Source: Peribacillus faecalis (lineage in GTDB: Bacteria; Bacillota; Bacilli; Bacillales; DSM-1321). Taken from it: a stretch of DNA of 64,000 nt. The notes beneath the pieces are model-generated. The model made no database searches, was not told where the DNA came from, and was given only the letters and a program-made list of their open reading frames with translations. How positions within the stretch are numbered: position 1 is the first letter of the stretch; every line of letters starts with the position of its first letter. Made by a program: the position numbers and the translations under genes. Where the stretch lies: assembly GCF_014712675.1 (NCBI RefSeq), contig NZ_JACXSI010000002.1, positions 1 to 64,000 of the forward strand, in the 5' to 3' direction. This document shows positions 35,960 to 43,976 of the stretch, in pieces.

Positions 35960-36081
35960 AGAAGGAACTGCAAATCTTGAGCATGCGCCCCGCCGATGTT
36001 CATTGCTTGCTGGCTCCTTCTCCATTAATGTGAATCTAATGAGCTTATTCATGATGAAAAAGGACCGGTGTCGGTTTTTTC
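35960..36081. repeat. Extended box A repeat, copy 4
   Basis: Box A at 36055-36081 reads on the minus strand as A tract, CCG-ACAC-CGG, TCC, T tract. On its 3' side the minus-strand sequence continues TTCATCATGAATAAGC, TTAGATTCAC, ATGGAGAAGG, closely matching the flank of copy 5. A further inverted repeat AGAAGGA/TCCTTCT spans 35960-36021. It lies before the P-loop gene and is antisense to both flanking genes. Confidence 0.6.
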
Positions 36082-36157
36082 TTATTGGGTATTCACCTAA
36101 TTATGGAGCGATGCATATACTATGAATGCCAGTATTAGGGATGAAGAGGGGTGCTTC

Positions 36158-37255
36158 ATGTTGAAAGGTCGTGTGCTACATTATTTTGCGGAAGGCAATA
36201 CGGCGCGTGGTTATGCAAATCTATATGAAACCAATTTGCAAGATTTACAAAAGCTGTTGATTTTAAAAGGCGGCTCGAAGGCTTGTAAATCCAGATTGCT
36301 AAAGAAGACCGGACTTCACTATGAGAAGGAAGGGTACAGTCTGCATTATATACATTGTCCGATGAATCACGAACACATTGCCGGCATCATTATCGAAGAG
36401 CTGCAAATTGGTGTTTTAGACAGTAAAGGGATACAAAGGCTGGATTCAAAAATAGCGCATAAAAAGAAACTTTACATCAATCTGGACCATCAGTATGCGC
36501 TGGATGATCAGAAAGAATATGTGGTGCAATTGGCTTCTAAAATTATGAAGCTAAAGCAGGAAGCGTATTTGCTGTATGAGAAAGCTTTGCATATACATGA
36601 TGAGTGGGAAGCAATTTTTATAGATAATATGGATTTTGAAAAAGCAAACGCTTTAACAGAAGAGATGATTCAACAACTGTATGGAGAGCCGGTATCGACC
36701 GGAAAGGGAAAAGTAAAACGGCGCTTTCTTGGAGCGGCAACGCCGGCTGGTGCTGTTGATTATGTGCCATCGTTAACGGATGGTTTAGCGAAGCGATATT
36801 TTATAAAAGGGAGACCAGGCTCTGGAAAATCAACGATGTTGAAGAAAATTGCAATTGAAGCGGAGATAAGGGGCTTTGATGTAGAGATATATCATTGTGG
36901 CCTTGACCCTCATAGTCTGGATATGGTAATTGTCCGAGAACTGGGATTTGCGATTTTTGATAGTACAGCACCGCATGAGTATTTTCCTATGCGAGTTGGT
37001 GATGAAGTGGTTGATGTTTATGCCGCATGCATTGCCCCAGGAACGGATGAAGATTACGAAGGTGACATCGTTCATATTAAAGAGCGATATCAAGAGAAAA
37101 TAAAGAAGGGAACAGAGGTGCTTCAGTCAGCACGTCAAGCAGAAGATGAACTGGAAATGCTGTATGAGCAAAACGGAGATTCTAATAGAGAAGCTGTTAT
37201 CGTAGAGAAGATCCTTTGCTTTATAGAGGAGGGAAGAAATATTACGAGAACATAG
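36158..37255 (+). CDS. P-loop ATPase-like protein with two nucleotide-binding halves
   Basis: 365 residues. The second half carries a full Walker A, GRPGSGKST at residues 218-226, after RYFIKG. The first half has the matching site at residues 38-45 as GGSKACKS, where the last Walker glycine is Cys, so it is probably inactive. It resembles a conserved but uncharacterised Bacillales ATPase family (PRK06851-like) that I recall as two P-loop domains in tandem. ATG at 36158 is chosen because AGAGGGG precedes it; an upstream in-frame ATG at 36122 lacks a site. Function unknown. Confidence 0.75.
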   Translation: MLKGRVLHYFAEGNTARGYANLYETNLQDLQKLLILKGGSKACKSRLLKKTGLHYEKEGYSLHYIHCPMNHEHIAGIIIEELQIGVLDSKGIQRLDSKIAHKKKLYINLDHQYALDDQKEYVVQLASKIMKLKQEAYLLYEKALHIHDEWEAIFIDNMDFEKANALTEEMIQQLYGEPVSTGKGKVKRRFLGAATPAGAVDYVPSLTDGLAKRYFIKGRPGSGKSTMLKKIAIEAEIRGFDVEIYHCGLDPHSLDMVIVRELGFAIFDSTAPHEYFPMRVGDEVVDVYAACIAPGTDEDYEGDIVHIKERYQEKIKKGTEVLQSARQAEDELEMLYEQNGDSNREAVIVEKILCFIEEGRNITRT

Positions 37256-37256
37256 T

Positions 37257-37285
37257 AAAAAGGCGTGGAGGAATCCGCGCCTTTT
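37257..37285 (+). terminator. Terminator after the P-loop gene
   Basis: Stem AAAAGGCG/CGCCTTTT enclosing a smaller GGA/TCC pairing; short T tail. Confidence 0.75.
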
Positions 37286-37297
37286 GTTCGTGAACCT

Positions 37298-38653
37298 TTA
37301 AAAAATTAAGTGTGCCACTAAGACAATAATCGGTAATGTGATTACTGTACGAAGAAGGAAGATAGCAACTAAATCCTTGAATTTGACCGGGATTTTAGAG
37401 CCGAGCAGTAAGCCCCCAACCTCTGACATGTAGATAAGCTGTGTGACAGATAGGCAGGCAATGACGAAACGAGTAAGCTCGCTCTCAATGCCAGCTGCCA
37501 AAACAGAAGGCAGGAACATGTCGGCAAACCCGATTAAGATAGTTTCGGAAGCAGCATGTGCTTCTGGAACATTTAAAAGCTCGAGAATCGGTACAAATGG
37601 AATGCCTAGCCATTGGAATAAAGGTGTATAATTGGCGATGATGACGGCTAGTGTCCCCATTGCCATAACAACTGGAGCTACACCCATCCACATATCTAGA
37701 ACATTTCGCCCGCCGTCGATGAAGAACTGCTTCATGCCTTGGTTTTTAGATGCTCGTTCAACAGCTTGTGAAAAACCCCATGAAAAAGGTGTATAACCTT
37801 CCGGAATAATTTCTTGCTGTTTATCAGGATTTTCTCTATAGTATTCATCCGGTTTTCTGCTTAATGGAGGAATTCGAGGCATGATAATCGCTGCAGCAAC
37901 ACCTGCCAATAGTACTGTTAAGTAGAATGGAATGAACATATGACTTAGACCAACTTGTGAAATGATGACAAGGCTGAATGTGATTGATACAACTGAGAAC
38001 GTTGTGCCGATAATAGCAGCTTCACGTTTCGTGTAAATTCCTTCTTCATATTGCTTGCTCGTCAGAAGAACACCGATAGTGCCGTCGCCAAGCCAAGAAG
38101 TAGCACAGCCGACTGATGCACTTCCCGGAAGCTTGAATAAAGGACGCATAACTTTCGTGAATACAGCCCCAAACAGCTCCAGTAATCCGTAATTCAACAA
38201 TAATGGTAACAGTAATCCCGCAAAGAAGAATACTGAGAATAAAACGGCCAATAGGTTAAATAAAAGCATCCCGCCTGTATCAGCTGACCAGATCCATTCA
38301 GGACCAATTTGAAAAATTGTGCATACGGCAAAAATTGCGCCTAACACACGAATTACAACCCACGCGGCATGTACATCAAACAGTGACATGAAAAATGGGC
38401 TTTTTTTCAAAAATGGCAGTTCAATAAATTTAGCAATTACCGTTATGATGGCAGTCAACACAATGATGACTGCTGTGATGTATGGAATTGAATTTCCCAG
38501 CACGTCTTGCATAAAGCCGGACAAGATTGCAATTGGAATGGTAATCTCTCCGTTATACTTGATGGGAGTCATGAATAAAAGAATACCGATCAAAGATGGA
38601 ATGATAAACATGAGAATTGAAGATAGCGTAAAATGATTTCTGGTTGACTTCAT
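37298..38653 (-). CDS. YjiH-family transporter with nucleoside-recognition Gate domain
   Basis: 451 residues with about ten to eleven membrane helices. Gate-domain features include GSASVGCATSWLGDGTIGVLL in the middle and SETILIGFADMFLPSVLAAG toward the end, with the pairs of small residues that line such pores. YjiH proteins are inner-membrane transporters of unknown substrate, possibly nucleosides or organic acids. AGAGAGG precedes the ATG. Neighbours give no clue. Confidence 0.85.
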   Translation of the reverse strand: MKSTRNHFTLSSILMFIIPSLIGILLFMTPIKYNGEITIPIAILSGFMQDVLGNSIPYITAVIIVLTAIITVIAKFIELPFLKKSPFFMSLFDVHAAWVVIRVLGAIFAVCTIFQIGPEWIWSADTGGMLLFNLLAVLFSVFFFAGLLLPLLLNYGLLELFGAVFTKVMRPLFKLPGSASVGCATSWLGDGTIGVLLTSKQYEEGIYTKREAAIIGTTFSVVSITFSLVIISQVGLSHMFIPFYLTVLLAGVAAAIIMPRIPPLSRKPDEYYRENPDKQQEIIPEGYTPFSWGFSQAVERASKNQGMKQFFIDGGRNVLDMWMGVAPVVMAMGTLAVIIANYTPLFQWLGIPFVPILELLNVPEAHAASETILIGFADMFLPSVLAAGIESELTRFVIACLSVTQLIYMSEVGGLLLGSKIPVKFKDLVAIFLLRTVITLPIIVLVAHLIF

Positions 38654-38926
38654 GATGTTCCTCTCTCAATAACTCTGTATTTTTATTAGTATAATTACAT
38701 ATTAATGCATTTTATAAAAAAAATCTATTATTATTTGAAAATAATAGATAGTTATGGGTGAAATGTAGAATTATTTTTCTGATAATAAAACCCCTTTTTA
38801 AATAATTATACTAATATAATTATTTCACTGCTTATTAACAAAATAAATGCCAATTTTATTAATAAAATATACAATGAACTAGCAGGTGATTTTTATTATT
38901 AAGATGAATTGGAGGGGGACGGACGT

Positions 38927-39787
38927 ATGATCAAATGTATTGCATCCGATATGGATGGTACGTTGCTTAATAGTATGGAGAAAATCAGTGAGGAAAATGC
39001 GCGGGCAATTAAAGCTGCTCAAGAGAGTGGCGCAGCTTTTGTAATCGCAACTGGACGTTCCTATAAAGAAGTTCGCTGCATGTTAGATGAGGCGGATCTA
39101 AATTGTTCGGTGCTTTCGTTGAATGGGGCGGTTGCTTATGATGAGAATGGCAAACTGATCTCATCTGATCCGATTGATGTAAATACTGTACACCATGTAA
39201 GGGGATTATTGGATACGTATAAATTGTATTATGAAATTTATACGAATAAAGGCGTCTATACATACAGCAAGGAGCAATCATTGGCTATTTTGGTTGATAT
39301 TCTTGTTTCAGCCATGCCTCATTTGGACCCGTTGTTCATTGCGGAAAAAGCCGGTCAGCGCTTCGAATCGGATTTTATGACTCTAATTGATGATTATGAC
39401 AAGCTGTATGAAGTGCCGGATATGCAATTCTATAAGTTTTTGATTTTTTCTAATGACAATTCATTACTTGAGAAAATAGGCGGAATGCTGAAACAGCTGA
39501 AGCAGTTGGCTGTCAGCTCGTCAGGACCCGGCAACTTGGAAATTACAAATAATACAGCGCAAAAGGGCATTGCATTAAGCCGATTCGTAAGTGAAAGGAA
39601 TATTGCCTTAAACGATACGATGGCGATCGGAGATAATTTTAATGATTGCTCGATGTTTGAACGAGTAGGAAAACCGGTAGCGATGGGTAATGCATCTGCT
39701 GAAATTAAACTACTTTGCGGTGAAGTAACGTTGACTAATGATGAAAATGGAGTAGCGCACGCTATTTTAAAGGCTATCAATAAATGA
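38927..39787 (+). CDS. Cof-type HAD-IIB phosphatase
   Basis: 286 residues. HAD motif I is IASDMDGTLLNS at the start, motif II FVIATGRSYKEV, motif III the Lys in TAQKGIALSRF, motif IV AIGDNFNDCSMFE. The large C2B cap lies between motifs II and III. Cof proteins dephosphorylate sugar phosphates, flavin or pyridoxal phosphate; the substrate cannot be told. ATG at 38927 follows GGAGGGGG. Confidence 0.9.
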   Translation: MIKCIASDMDGTLLNSMEKISEENARAIKAAQESGAAFVIATGRSYKEVRCMLDEADLNCSVLSLNGAVAYDENGKLISSDPIDVNTVHHVRGLLDTYKLYYEIYTNKGVYTYSKEQSLAILVDILVSAMPHLDPLFIAEKAGQRFESDFMTLIDDYDKLYEVPDMQFYKFLIFSNDNSLLEKIGGMLKQLKQLAVSSSGPGNLEITNNTAQKGIALSRFVSERNIALNDTMAIGDNFNDCSMFERVGKPVAMGNASAEIKLLCGEVTLTNDENGVAHAILKAINK

Positions 39788-39895
39788 AAAAGAAAAAGCC
39801 GCCGTATAAGGGCGACTGTAAAAAAGGGGGATACTTTGGAAAGCTCATCGTAGCTATAAGTATTGCCTCTTTTTATTTTTTTATTCAATGAAAAA

Positions 39896-40567
39896 TTATT
39901 TATTCCACTTGTAGGTCCAAAATTTTTCTTTTGTTAACCGTTCCATTACTTCGGGGTCTTTTTCTTTCAGTTTCTCTTCCCATGGACCGACCATTAGCTG
40001 TGTTTGAGAAGCGTGAGCCTTTAAAGTGGCTAGTTTTGTTTCCAAGTATTCGCTGATATCGTATACAACATCAGGTTCTCCCAAATCCTCGACAGTATTA
40101 TGTGCAAAAGCAACGGTTTGGAGTACAGGGCGTTTAGAAGCTTCAATGCGGCCCAATGATGCAACAACGGCTCTGCCTGTAGCATCATGATCTGGGTGCA
40201 CACTATATCCCGGATAAAAGGAAATAACAAGTGAAGGCTGCAGTTCTTCAACAGCATCCGTTACCATCGAAATTAGTTTTTCTTCATCTTCAAATTCAAT
40301 TGTTTTATCGCGAAGACCCATCATTCGCAAATCTTGGATACCCATTTCAGCTGCGGCATTCTGTAATTCTTTCTTTCGAATGCCGGGAAGTGACTCGCGC
40401 GTCGCGAACGGCGGGTTTCCAAGGTTTCGTCCCATTTCTCCTAAGGTAAGACACATATACGTGACGGGTATTCCTTTTTTTGTATAAGCTGCGATTGTGC
40501 CGGAAACACCGAATGCTTCATCATCCGGATGAGGGAAAATAACAAGAACATGGCTTTCTTTCTTCAT
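39896..40567 (-). CDS. bshB2: Bacillithiol biosynthesis deacetylase BshB2
   Basis: 223 residues of the LmbE/PIG-L zinc deacetylase family. Zinc ligands are in FPHPDDEAFG near residue 11 and HPDHDATG near 115. BshB deacetylates GlcNAc-malate to GlcN-malate, the second step of bacillithiol synthesis. ATG at 40567 is chosen because AAAGGAG stands nine bases upstream; a longer frame to 40657 would run into a repeat. It follows yojF as in B. subtilis (yojF-yojG), but with a box A repeat between them. Confidence 0.92.
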   Translation of the reverse strand: MKKESHVLVIFPHPDDEAFGVSGTIAAYTKKGIPVTYMCLTLGEMGRNLGNPPFATRESLPGIRKKELQNAAAEMGIQDLRMMGLRDKTIEFEDEEKLISMVTDAVEELQPSLVISFYPGYSVHPDHDATGRAVVASLGRIEASKRPVLQTVAFAHNTVEDLGEPDVVYDISEYLETKLATLKAHASQTQLMVGPWEEKLKEKDPEVMERLTKEKFWTYKWNK

Positions 40568-40608
40568 TGGAATGAGCTCCTTTCTATTCTGAAAAGATTT
40601 AAATTTAA

Positions 40609-40686
40609 ATAGTTGTCTAACCTTTTTCATCGAGATGAATCTAAGTAGCATTTTCATGAAGAAAAAGGACCCGTAACGGTTTTTCT
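40609..40686 (-). repeat. Extended box A repeat, copy 5
   Basis: Minus-strand reading: two bases after the yojF stop come an A tract, CCG-TTAC-GGG, TCC, T tract (40686-40662). Then TTCTTCATGAAAATGC, TTAGATTCATC, GATGAAAAAGG, TTAGACA follow. The CCTTTTTC and GAAAAAGG blocks pair as a second hairpin. The same order of blocks is seen in copy 4 and, rearranged, in copies 9 and 10. Confidence 0.65.
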
Positions 40687-41034
40687 TTATTCAAAAGGCG
40701 TCGGACTGATTTGCAGGGCAACAGCCAATTTGCCGTCTCCATCCAAACCTGCCAGCAGCAGCCTATTATGATTGTCAATTTCGTAGTGGTTGATACCTTC
40801 AGCGTAAATCCAGCCGATTGGCAGTTTCAGGCCCACACGGTAAGGATCTTCTCCGGCAATTTTGCCGTGTTCAAACTGAACGCGCGCATTTCGAATATAA
40901 GCACCCGTAGAGTAGGCACCACCACCGAAGTGTGAAGCATAAGCTCCGTTTGTCGTTTCTAAATGAATATAGACGTCCTGATTTTGGAATGCATTAATAG
41001 CTTTTTGGACATCAGATACAATAATCGGCTTCAT
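40687..41034 (-). CDS. yojF: YojF-family protein (DUF1806)
   Basis: 115 residues, one small conserved domain with GGGAYSTGAYIRNARVQFEH and VGLKLPIGWIYAEGI. It stands directly upstream of bshB2, the same order as in B. subtilis, and is thought to assist bacillithiol synthesis or use; its molecular role is not established. GGGGAGG precedes the ATG. Confidence 0.88.
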   Translation of the reverse strand: MKPIIVSDVQKAINAFQNQDVYIHLETTNGAYASHFGGGAYSTGAYIRNARVQFEHGKIAGEDPYRVGLKLPIGWIYAEGINHYEIDNHNRLLLAGLDGDGKLAVALQISPTPFE

Positions 41035-41142
41035 ATAAACATCCTCCCCGTTAAAAAGTGCTTTCTTATAGCTTACTAAAAAGACAGTTATAATGCGAAA
41101 AGAAAATCTCGATATATATTTGTGAAGCTGACAAAAAGAGAA

Positions 41143-41174
41143 AAGGGTTTCCGGAGGAATTCCGGTAAACCCTT
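41143..41174 (-). terminator. Terminator of pdxK
   Basis: Stem AAGGGTTTACCGGA/TCCGGAAACCCTT (one bulge) on the minus strand, then TTCTC tail. Confidence 0.8.
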
Positions 41175-41178
41175 AAAA

Positions 41179-41997
41179 TTATTTGCCAGCTTTATATAAT
41201 TTATAGGCGCCATGCATTGTTGGGCCAACATATTCGTTTAGTTTCCATGAATGGCGAATCGCCTCTGTGATGAAGTCCTTTGCTACAGAAATAGCTTCCT
41301 TCACATCTTTTCCAAGTGCTAATTCCGCTGCGATTGCCGCTGCGAAAGTGCAGCCGGCGCCATGCGTATATGTAGTCGGAATCAGGTCGTTCTCAATAAT
41401 GATATGCTCGTTTCCGTCATACACAAGGTCAATCGCTTTGTCATTGCCGTGCAACTTGCTTCCTCCCTTGATGATGACATACGGAACGCCTAAAGCATGA
41501 ATTTTTTCAGCTGCTTTTTTCATTTGATCGATTGTTGTGATTGTTTGCATTCCTGCTAATTGGGACGCTTCGAACAAGTTCGGTGTTGTCACAGTCGCTA
41601 ATGGGAGCAGTGAATTTCTATAGGCAATTGTATGCTCTGGGAATAATACTTCATCTTCACCTTTACATACCATAACTGGGTCAACAACGACATTTTTTAA
41701 GTTGTATTCTTTAATTTTTTTTGCCGCTAGTTCAATGATTTCAACTGAGCCTAGCATGCCTGTTTTCAAAGCATCAACCCCAACAGATAAAATTGTTTCT
41801 AGTTGTGCTTCAACCACATCTACACTTTGCGGAAAAACTTGATGATGCCAATTATTCTTAGGGTCCATTGCTACGATGGTCGTAAGTGCAGTCATACCGT
41901 ATACGCCCAGTTCTTGGAATGTTTTCAAATCAGCTTGGATACCTGCACCGCCGCTGGAATCAGAACCAGCAATGGTTAATGCTTTTTTCATTGTCAT
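41179..41997 (-). CDS. pdxK: Pyridoxine/hydroxymethylpyrimidine kinase, PdxK type
   Basis: 272 residues, ribokinase-like superfamily. The start TIAGSDSSGGAGIQADLKTF is the ThiD/PdxK signature; KTGMLGS, VVDPVMVCKG and YTHGAGCTFAAAIAAELALG (anion hole and catalytic Asp-equivalent region) follow. Overall it matches the B. subtilis enzyme once named ThiD (YwdB) and shown to phosphorylate pyridoxal and pyridoxine. Activity on hydroxymethylpyrimidine is possible. AGGAGG precedes the ATG. Confidence 0.9.
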   Translation of the reverse strand: MTMKKALTIAGSDSSGGAGIQADLKTFQELGVYGMTALTTIVAMDPKNNWHHQVFPQSVDVVEAQLETILSVGVDALKTGMLGSVEIIELAAKKIKEYNLKNVVVDPVMVCKGEDEVLFPEHTIAYRNSLLPLATVTTPNLFEASQLAGMQTITTIDQMKKAAEKIHALGVPYVIIKGGSKLHGNDKAIDLVYDGNEHIIIENDLIPTTYTHGAGCTFAAAIAAELALGKDVKEAISVAKDFITEAIRHSWKLNEYVGPTMHGAYKLYKAGK

Positions 41998-42170
41998 GAT
42001 AATCCTCCTAAAAGTAGTAGAGCAATAATTACAGAATTCGATAATTTTCGCTTTTATCTTTTATAAGAATATAATAATCTTGATGATAATTACAATATTT
42101 GAATTGAATCAACGAAATAAGTCTAGCACATTTTTATATAAAAAATATCACTAATAAAAAGGGGAAGAAC

Positions 42171-42887
42171 ATGATAGTACCTAATAACGTCCATCTGTCA
42201 TGGCAAGGATTTCTGACAGATGAAATCAGACAAGAACTGCAAGGGATTGAAAAACAAATCGGAGAAAATTACAATCCGAGCAATAGCGAACAAATATTAC
42301 GATTCCTGACGACAGACCTTGAAAAGGTGAGAGTTATATGGTTGGGGCAGGATGTATATCCGATGAAGGGCGTTGCAACCGGTAGGTCGTTCGAAGTAGG
42401 AACACTTGAAAACTGGCAACAGCCTTTTAAGCAAGTATCCATGAAAAATATTATTCGTTTAATCCATAAAGAATATAACAATATCCAATCCTATAATGAG
42501 ATTAAATCGTATGAGGAGATCAAGAAAGAGATTGCATCCGGTACATTTCAGCTGCAAACCCCTAAGAAATGGTTTGATGCACTTGAAGAGCAAGGTGTTC
42601 TATTTCTGAATACATCCTTCACGTGTGAAACGGGAAAACCGAATAGTCATAAGGAAATTTGGGCTCATTTTTCAAAATGTGTGCTGTTGTACATTTCGAA
42701 AGTTAACCCTGACATAATATGGTTCTTGTGGGGTAAGGAAGCAATGGGGAATAAACCCTTTATAGAGCAAGGCGTATTCTACGAAAGTCGACATCCAATG
42801 ATGTGCAGTGTTAAATATGAGAATGATTTTCTGAAATTCGACGGCTTTAGGAAAACGATGAATATAATCAATTGGTTAGGTATTTGA
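42171..42887 (+). CDS. Divergent family 1 uracil-DNA glycosylase
   Basis: 238 residues aligned by eye over the full UNG length. The water-activating motif reads GQDVYP at 59-64 rather than GQDPYH; Asp61 and Tyr63 are kept. VLFLNTSFTCETGKPNSH matches the LLLN...ANSH block that binds uracil (Asn). The loop HPSPLS reads SRHPMMCS, keeping the catalytic His. It stands where ung stands in B. subtilis, so it may be the genome's only UNG. Loss of the Pro and His around the active site may alter specificity or rate. AGGGGAAG precedes the ATG. Confidence 0.82.
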   Translation: MIVPNNVHLSWQGFLTDEIRQELQGIEKQIGENYNPSNSEQILRFLTTDLEKVRVIWLGQDVYPMKGVATGRSFEVGTLENWQQPFKQVSMKNIIRLIHKEYNNIQSYNEIKSYEEIKKEIASGTFQLQTPKKWFDALEEQGVLFLNTSFTCETGKPNSHKEIWAHFSKCVLLYISKVNPDIIWFLWGKEAMGNKPFIEQGVFYESRHPMMCSVKYENDFLKFDGFRKTMNIINWLGI

Positions 42888-42945
42888 ATATTCGACAATG
42901 TTCCACGTGAAACGTTAATTTTTGACAGCAAATAGGGGTAATGAT

Positions 42946-43116
42946 ATGGAACAAAGGGTGAATTGTATGCAGTGTAAGCATTTTTTTGTCACATGGGATA
43001 ATAATGCTCCTAAAGGTTGTAAGGCATTCGGGTTTAAATCCTCTATAATTCCTTCAATAGTAGTGAAGCGGTCCTCGGGGGAAGTTTGTCTGAAATATGA
43101 AAAGAAACGTCGGTAA
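42946..43116 (+). CDS. Small Cys-rich conserved protein
   Basis: 56 residues with CMQCKHFFVTWDNNAPKGCKAFGFKS and a last Cys near residue 49 (positions given for the key residues: four Cys at about 8, 11, 26 and 49). The Cys pattern suggests a small zinc- or metal-binding knuckle. I recall such short proteins as widely conserved and sometimes labelled uracil-DNA glycosylase only because of their neighbour. ATG at 42946 follows AGGGGTA by seven bases. It is 58 bases behind the glycosylase gene, so co-transcription is likely. Confidence 0.7.
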   Translation: MEQRVNCMQCKHFFVTWDNNAPKGCKAFGFKSSIIPSIVVKRSSGEVCLKYEKKRR

Positions 43117-43197
43117 AGGTTTGGGAGAAGTGCAAAAATTCCGTCTGTGGTAAAATTATAAAGAAATTATTGCTAGTATCTAAAGGAGTGAAAATAC

Positions 43198-43458
43198 TTG
43201 AATATCCCATCAAGTAAAGTATTAGAGAAAATGGGGGAACTTGTAGCAAAAGCGCAGGCAACTGAAACAGAAGAGCAGCGGAATGGCTATGTCATAGCCA
43301 TAAAAACCTTATGTGATCTGCTCATTCAAGATGATGATATGAAGGAAGAAACATTCTCGCAGAAAGAGCTGACATCTTCAACAGTTTTTTCTGAAAGTGA
43401 TTTGCAAAGAAAGCTGTCTGTCGATGACGCAAATGGCACATCTCTATTAGATTTTTAA
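43198..43458 (+). CDS. YwdI-family protein (DUF5327)
   Basis: 86 residues, hydrophilic, helical N-terminal half (KVLEKMGELVAKAQATE, GYVIAIKTLCDLLI), acidic Ser-rich tail. It resembles B. subtilis YwdI and sits in the same neighbourhood between ung and ywdK. Start is TTG at 43198 with AAAGGAG nine bases upstream. Function unknown. Confidence 0.75.
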   Translation: MNIPSSKVLEKMGELVAKAQATETEEQRNGYVIAIKTLCDLLIQDDDMKEETFSQKELTSSTVFSESDLQRKLSVDDANGTSLLDF

Positions 43459-43537
43459 TTCCGTTCCTGATTTATATTGAAATCGGAGAGCGATTTATAA
43501 TTGTAATTATTTCGCTATAAAGAAAAGAGGGAGTAGG

Positions 43538-43909
43538 ATGAAGTTATTTATTACTTTAGGGGCGGTTAATGGCTTTTTAGCAGTTGCTCTAGGTGCATTT
43601 GGTGCACATATGCTAGAAGGGAGAATTCCGGAGAAGTATATCGCTACATGGGAAACAGCTGTGCAGTATCAAATGTTTCATGCAGTCGGTTTGTTAGTGA
43701 TTGGGTTGTTGGCGTGGAAATTGGGGACTCTTCCAGCTATAAATTGTTCGGGCTATTTGATGTTAGCCGGAATTATCTTTTTTTCAGGAAGTTTATACAC
43801 TTTAAGTGTAACGCAAATTTCTATTTTAGGAGCCATTACACCAATAGGCGGAGTTCTTTTTCTAGCTTCGTGGGTTATGATGATTGTTGCCGTTTTCAAA
43901 TATGCATAA
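43538..43909 (+). CDS. DUF423 membrane protein (YwdK)
   Basis: 123 residues with four membrane helices. The start GAVNGFLAVALGAFGAHML and the block TAVQYQMFHAVGLL are the DUF423 signature. B. subtilis YwdK is the counterpart. Function unknown. GAGGGAG precedes the ATG. Followed by a terminator shared with gerQ. Confidence 0.88.
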   Translation: MKLFITLGAVNGFLAVALGAFGAHMLEGRIPEKYIATWETAVQYQMFHAVGLLVIGLLAWKLGTLPAINCSGYLMLAGIIFFSGSLYTLSVTQISILGAITPIGGVLFLASWVMMIVAVFKYA

Positions 43910-43914
43910 AGGTT

Positions 43915-43968
43915 AAGAGGGTGCTAGTCTCCCGATGGTCAAAAGTCATGGGAAGATAACACCCTTTT
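43915..43968. terminator. Terminator between ywdK and gerQ
   Basis: AAGAGGGTG pairs with CACCCTTTT, with an inner CTCCC/GGGAA pairing; long loop. Serves the convergent pair. Confidence 0.7.
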
Positions 43969-43976
43969 ATTTATGC

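Noticed and set aside
41179-41997. Naming the kinase ThiD
   Set aside because: The sequence is closer to the Bacillus enzyme shown to act as PdxK; ThiD activity is possible but not the better name.
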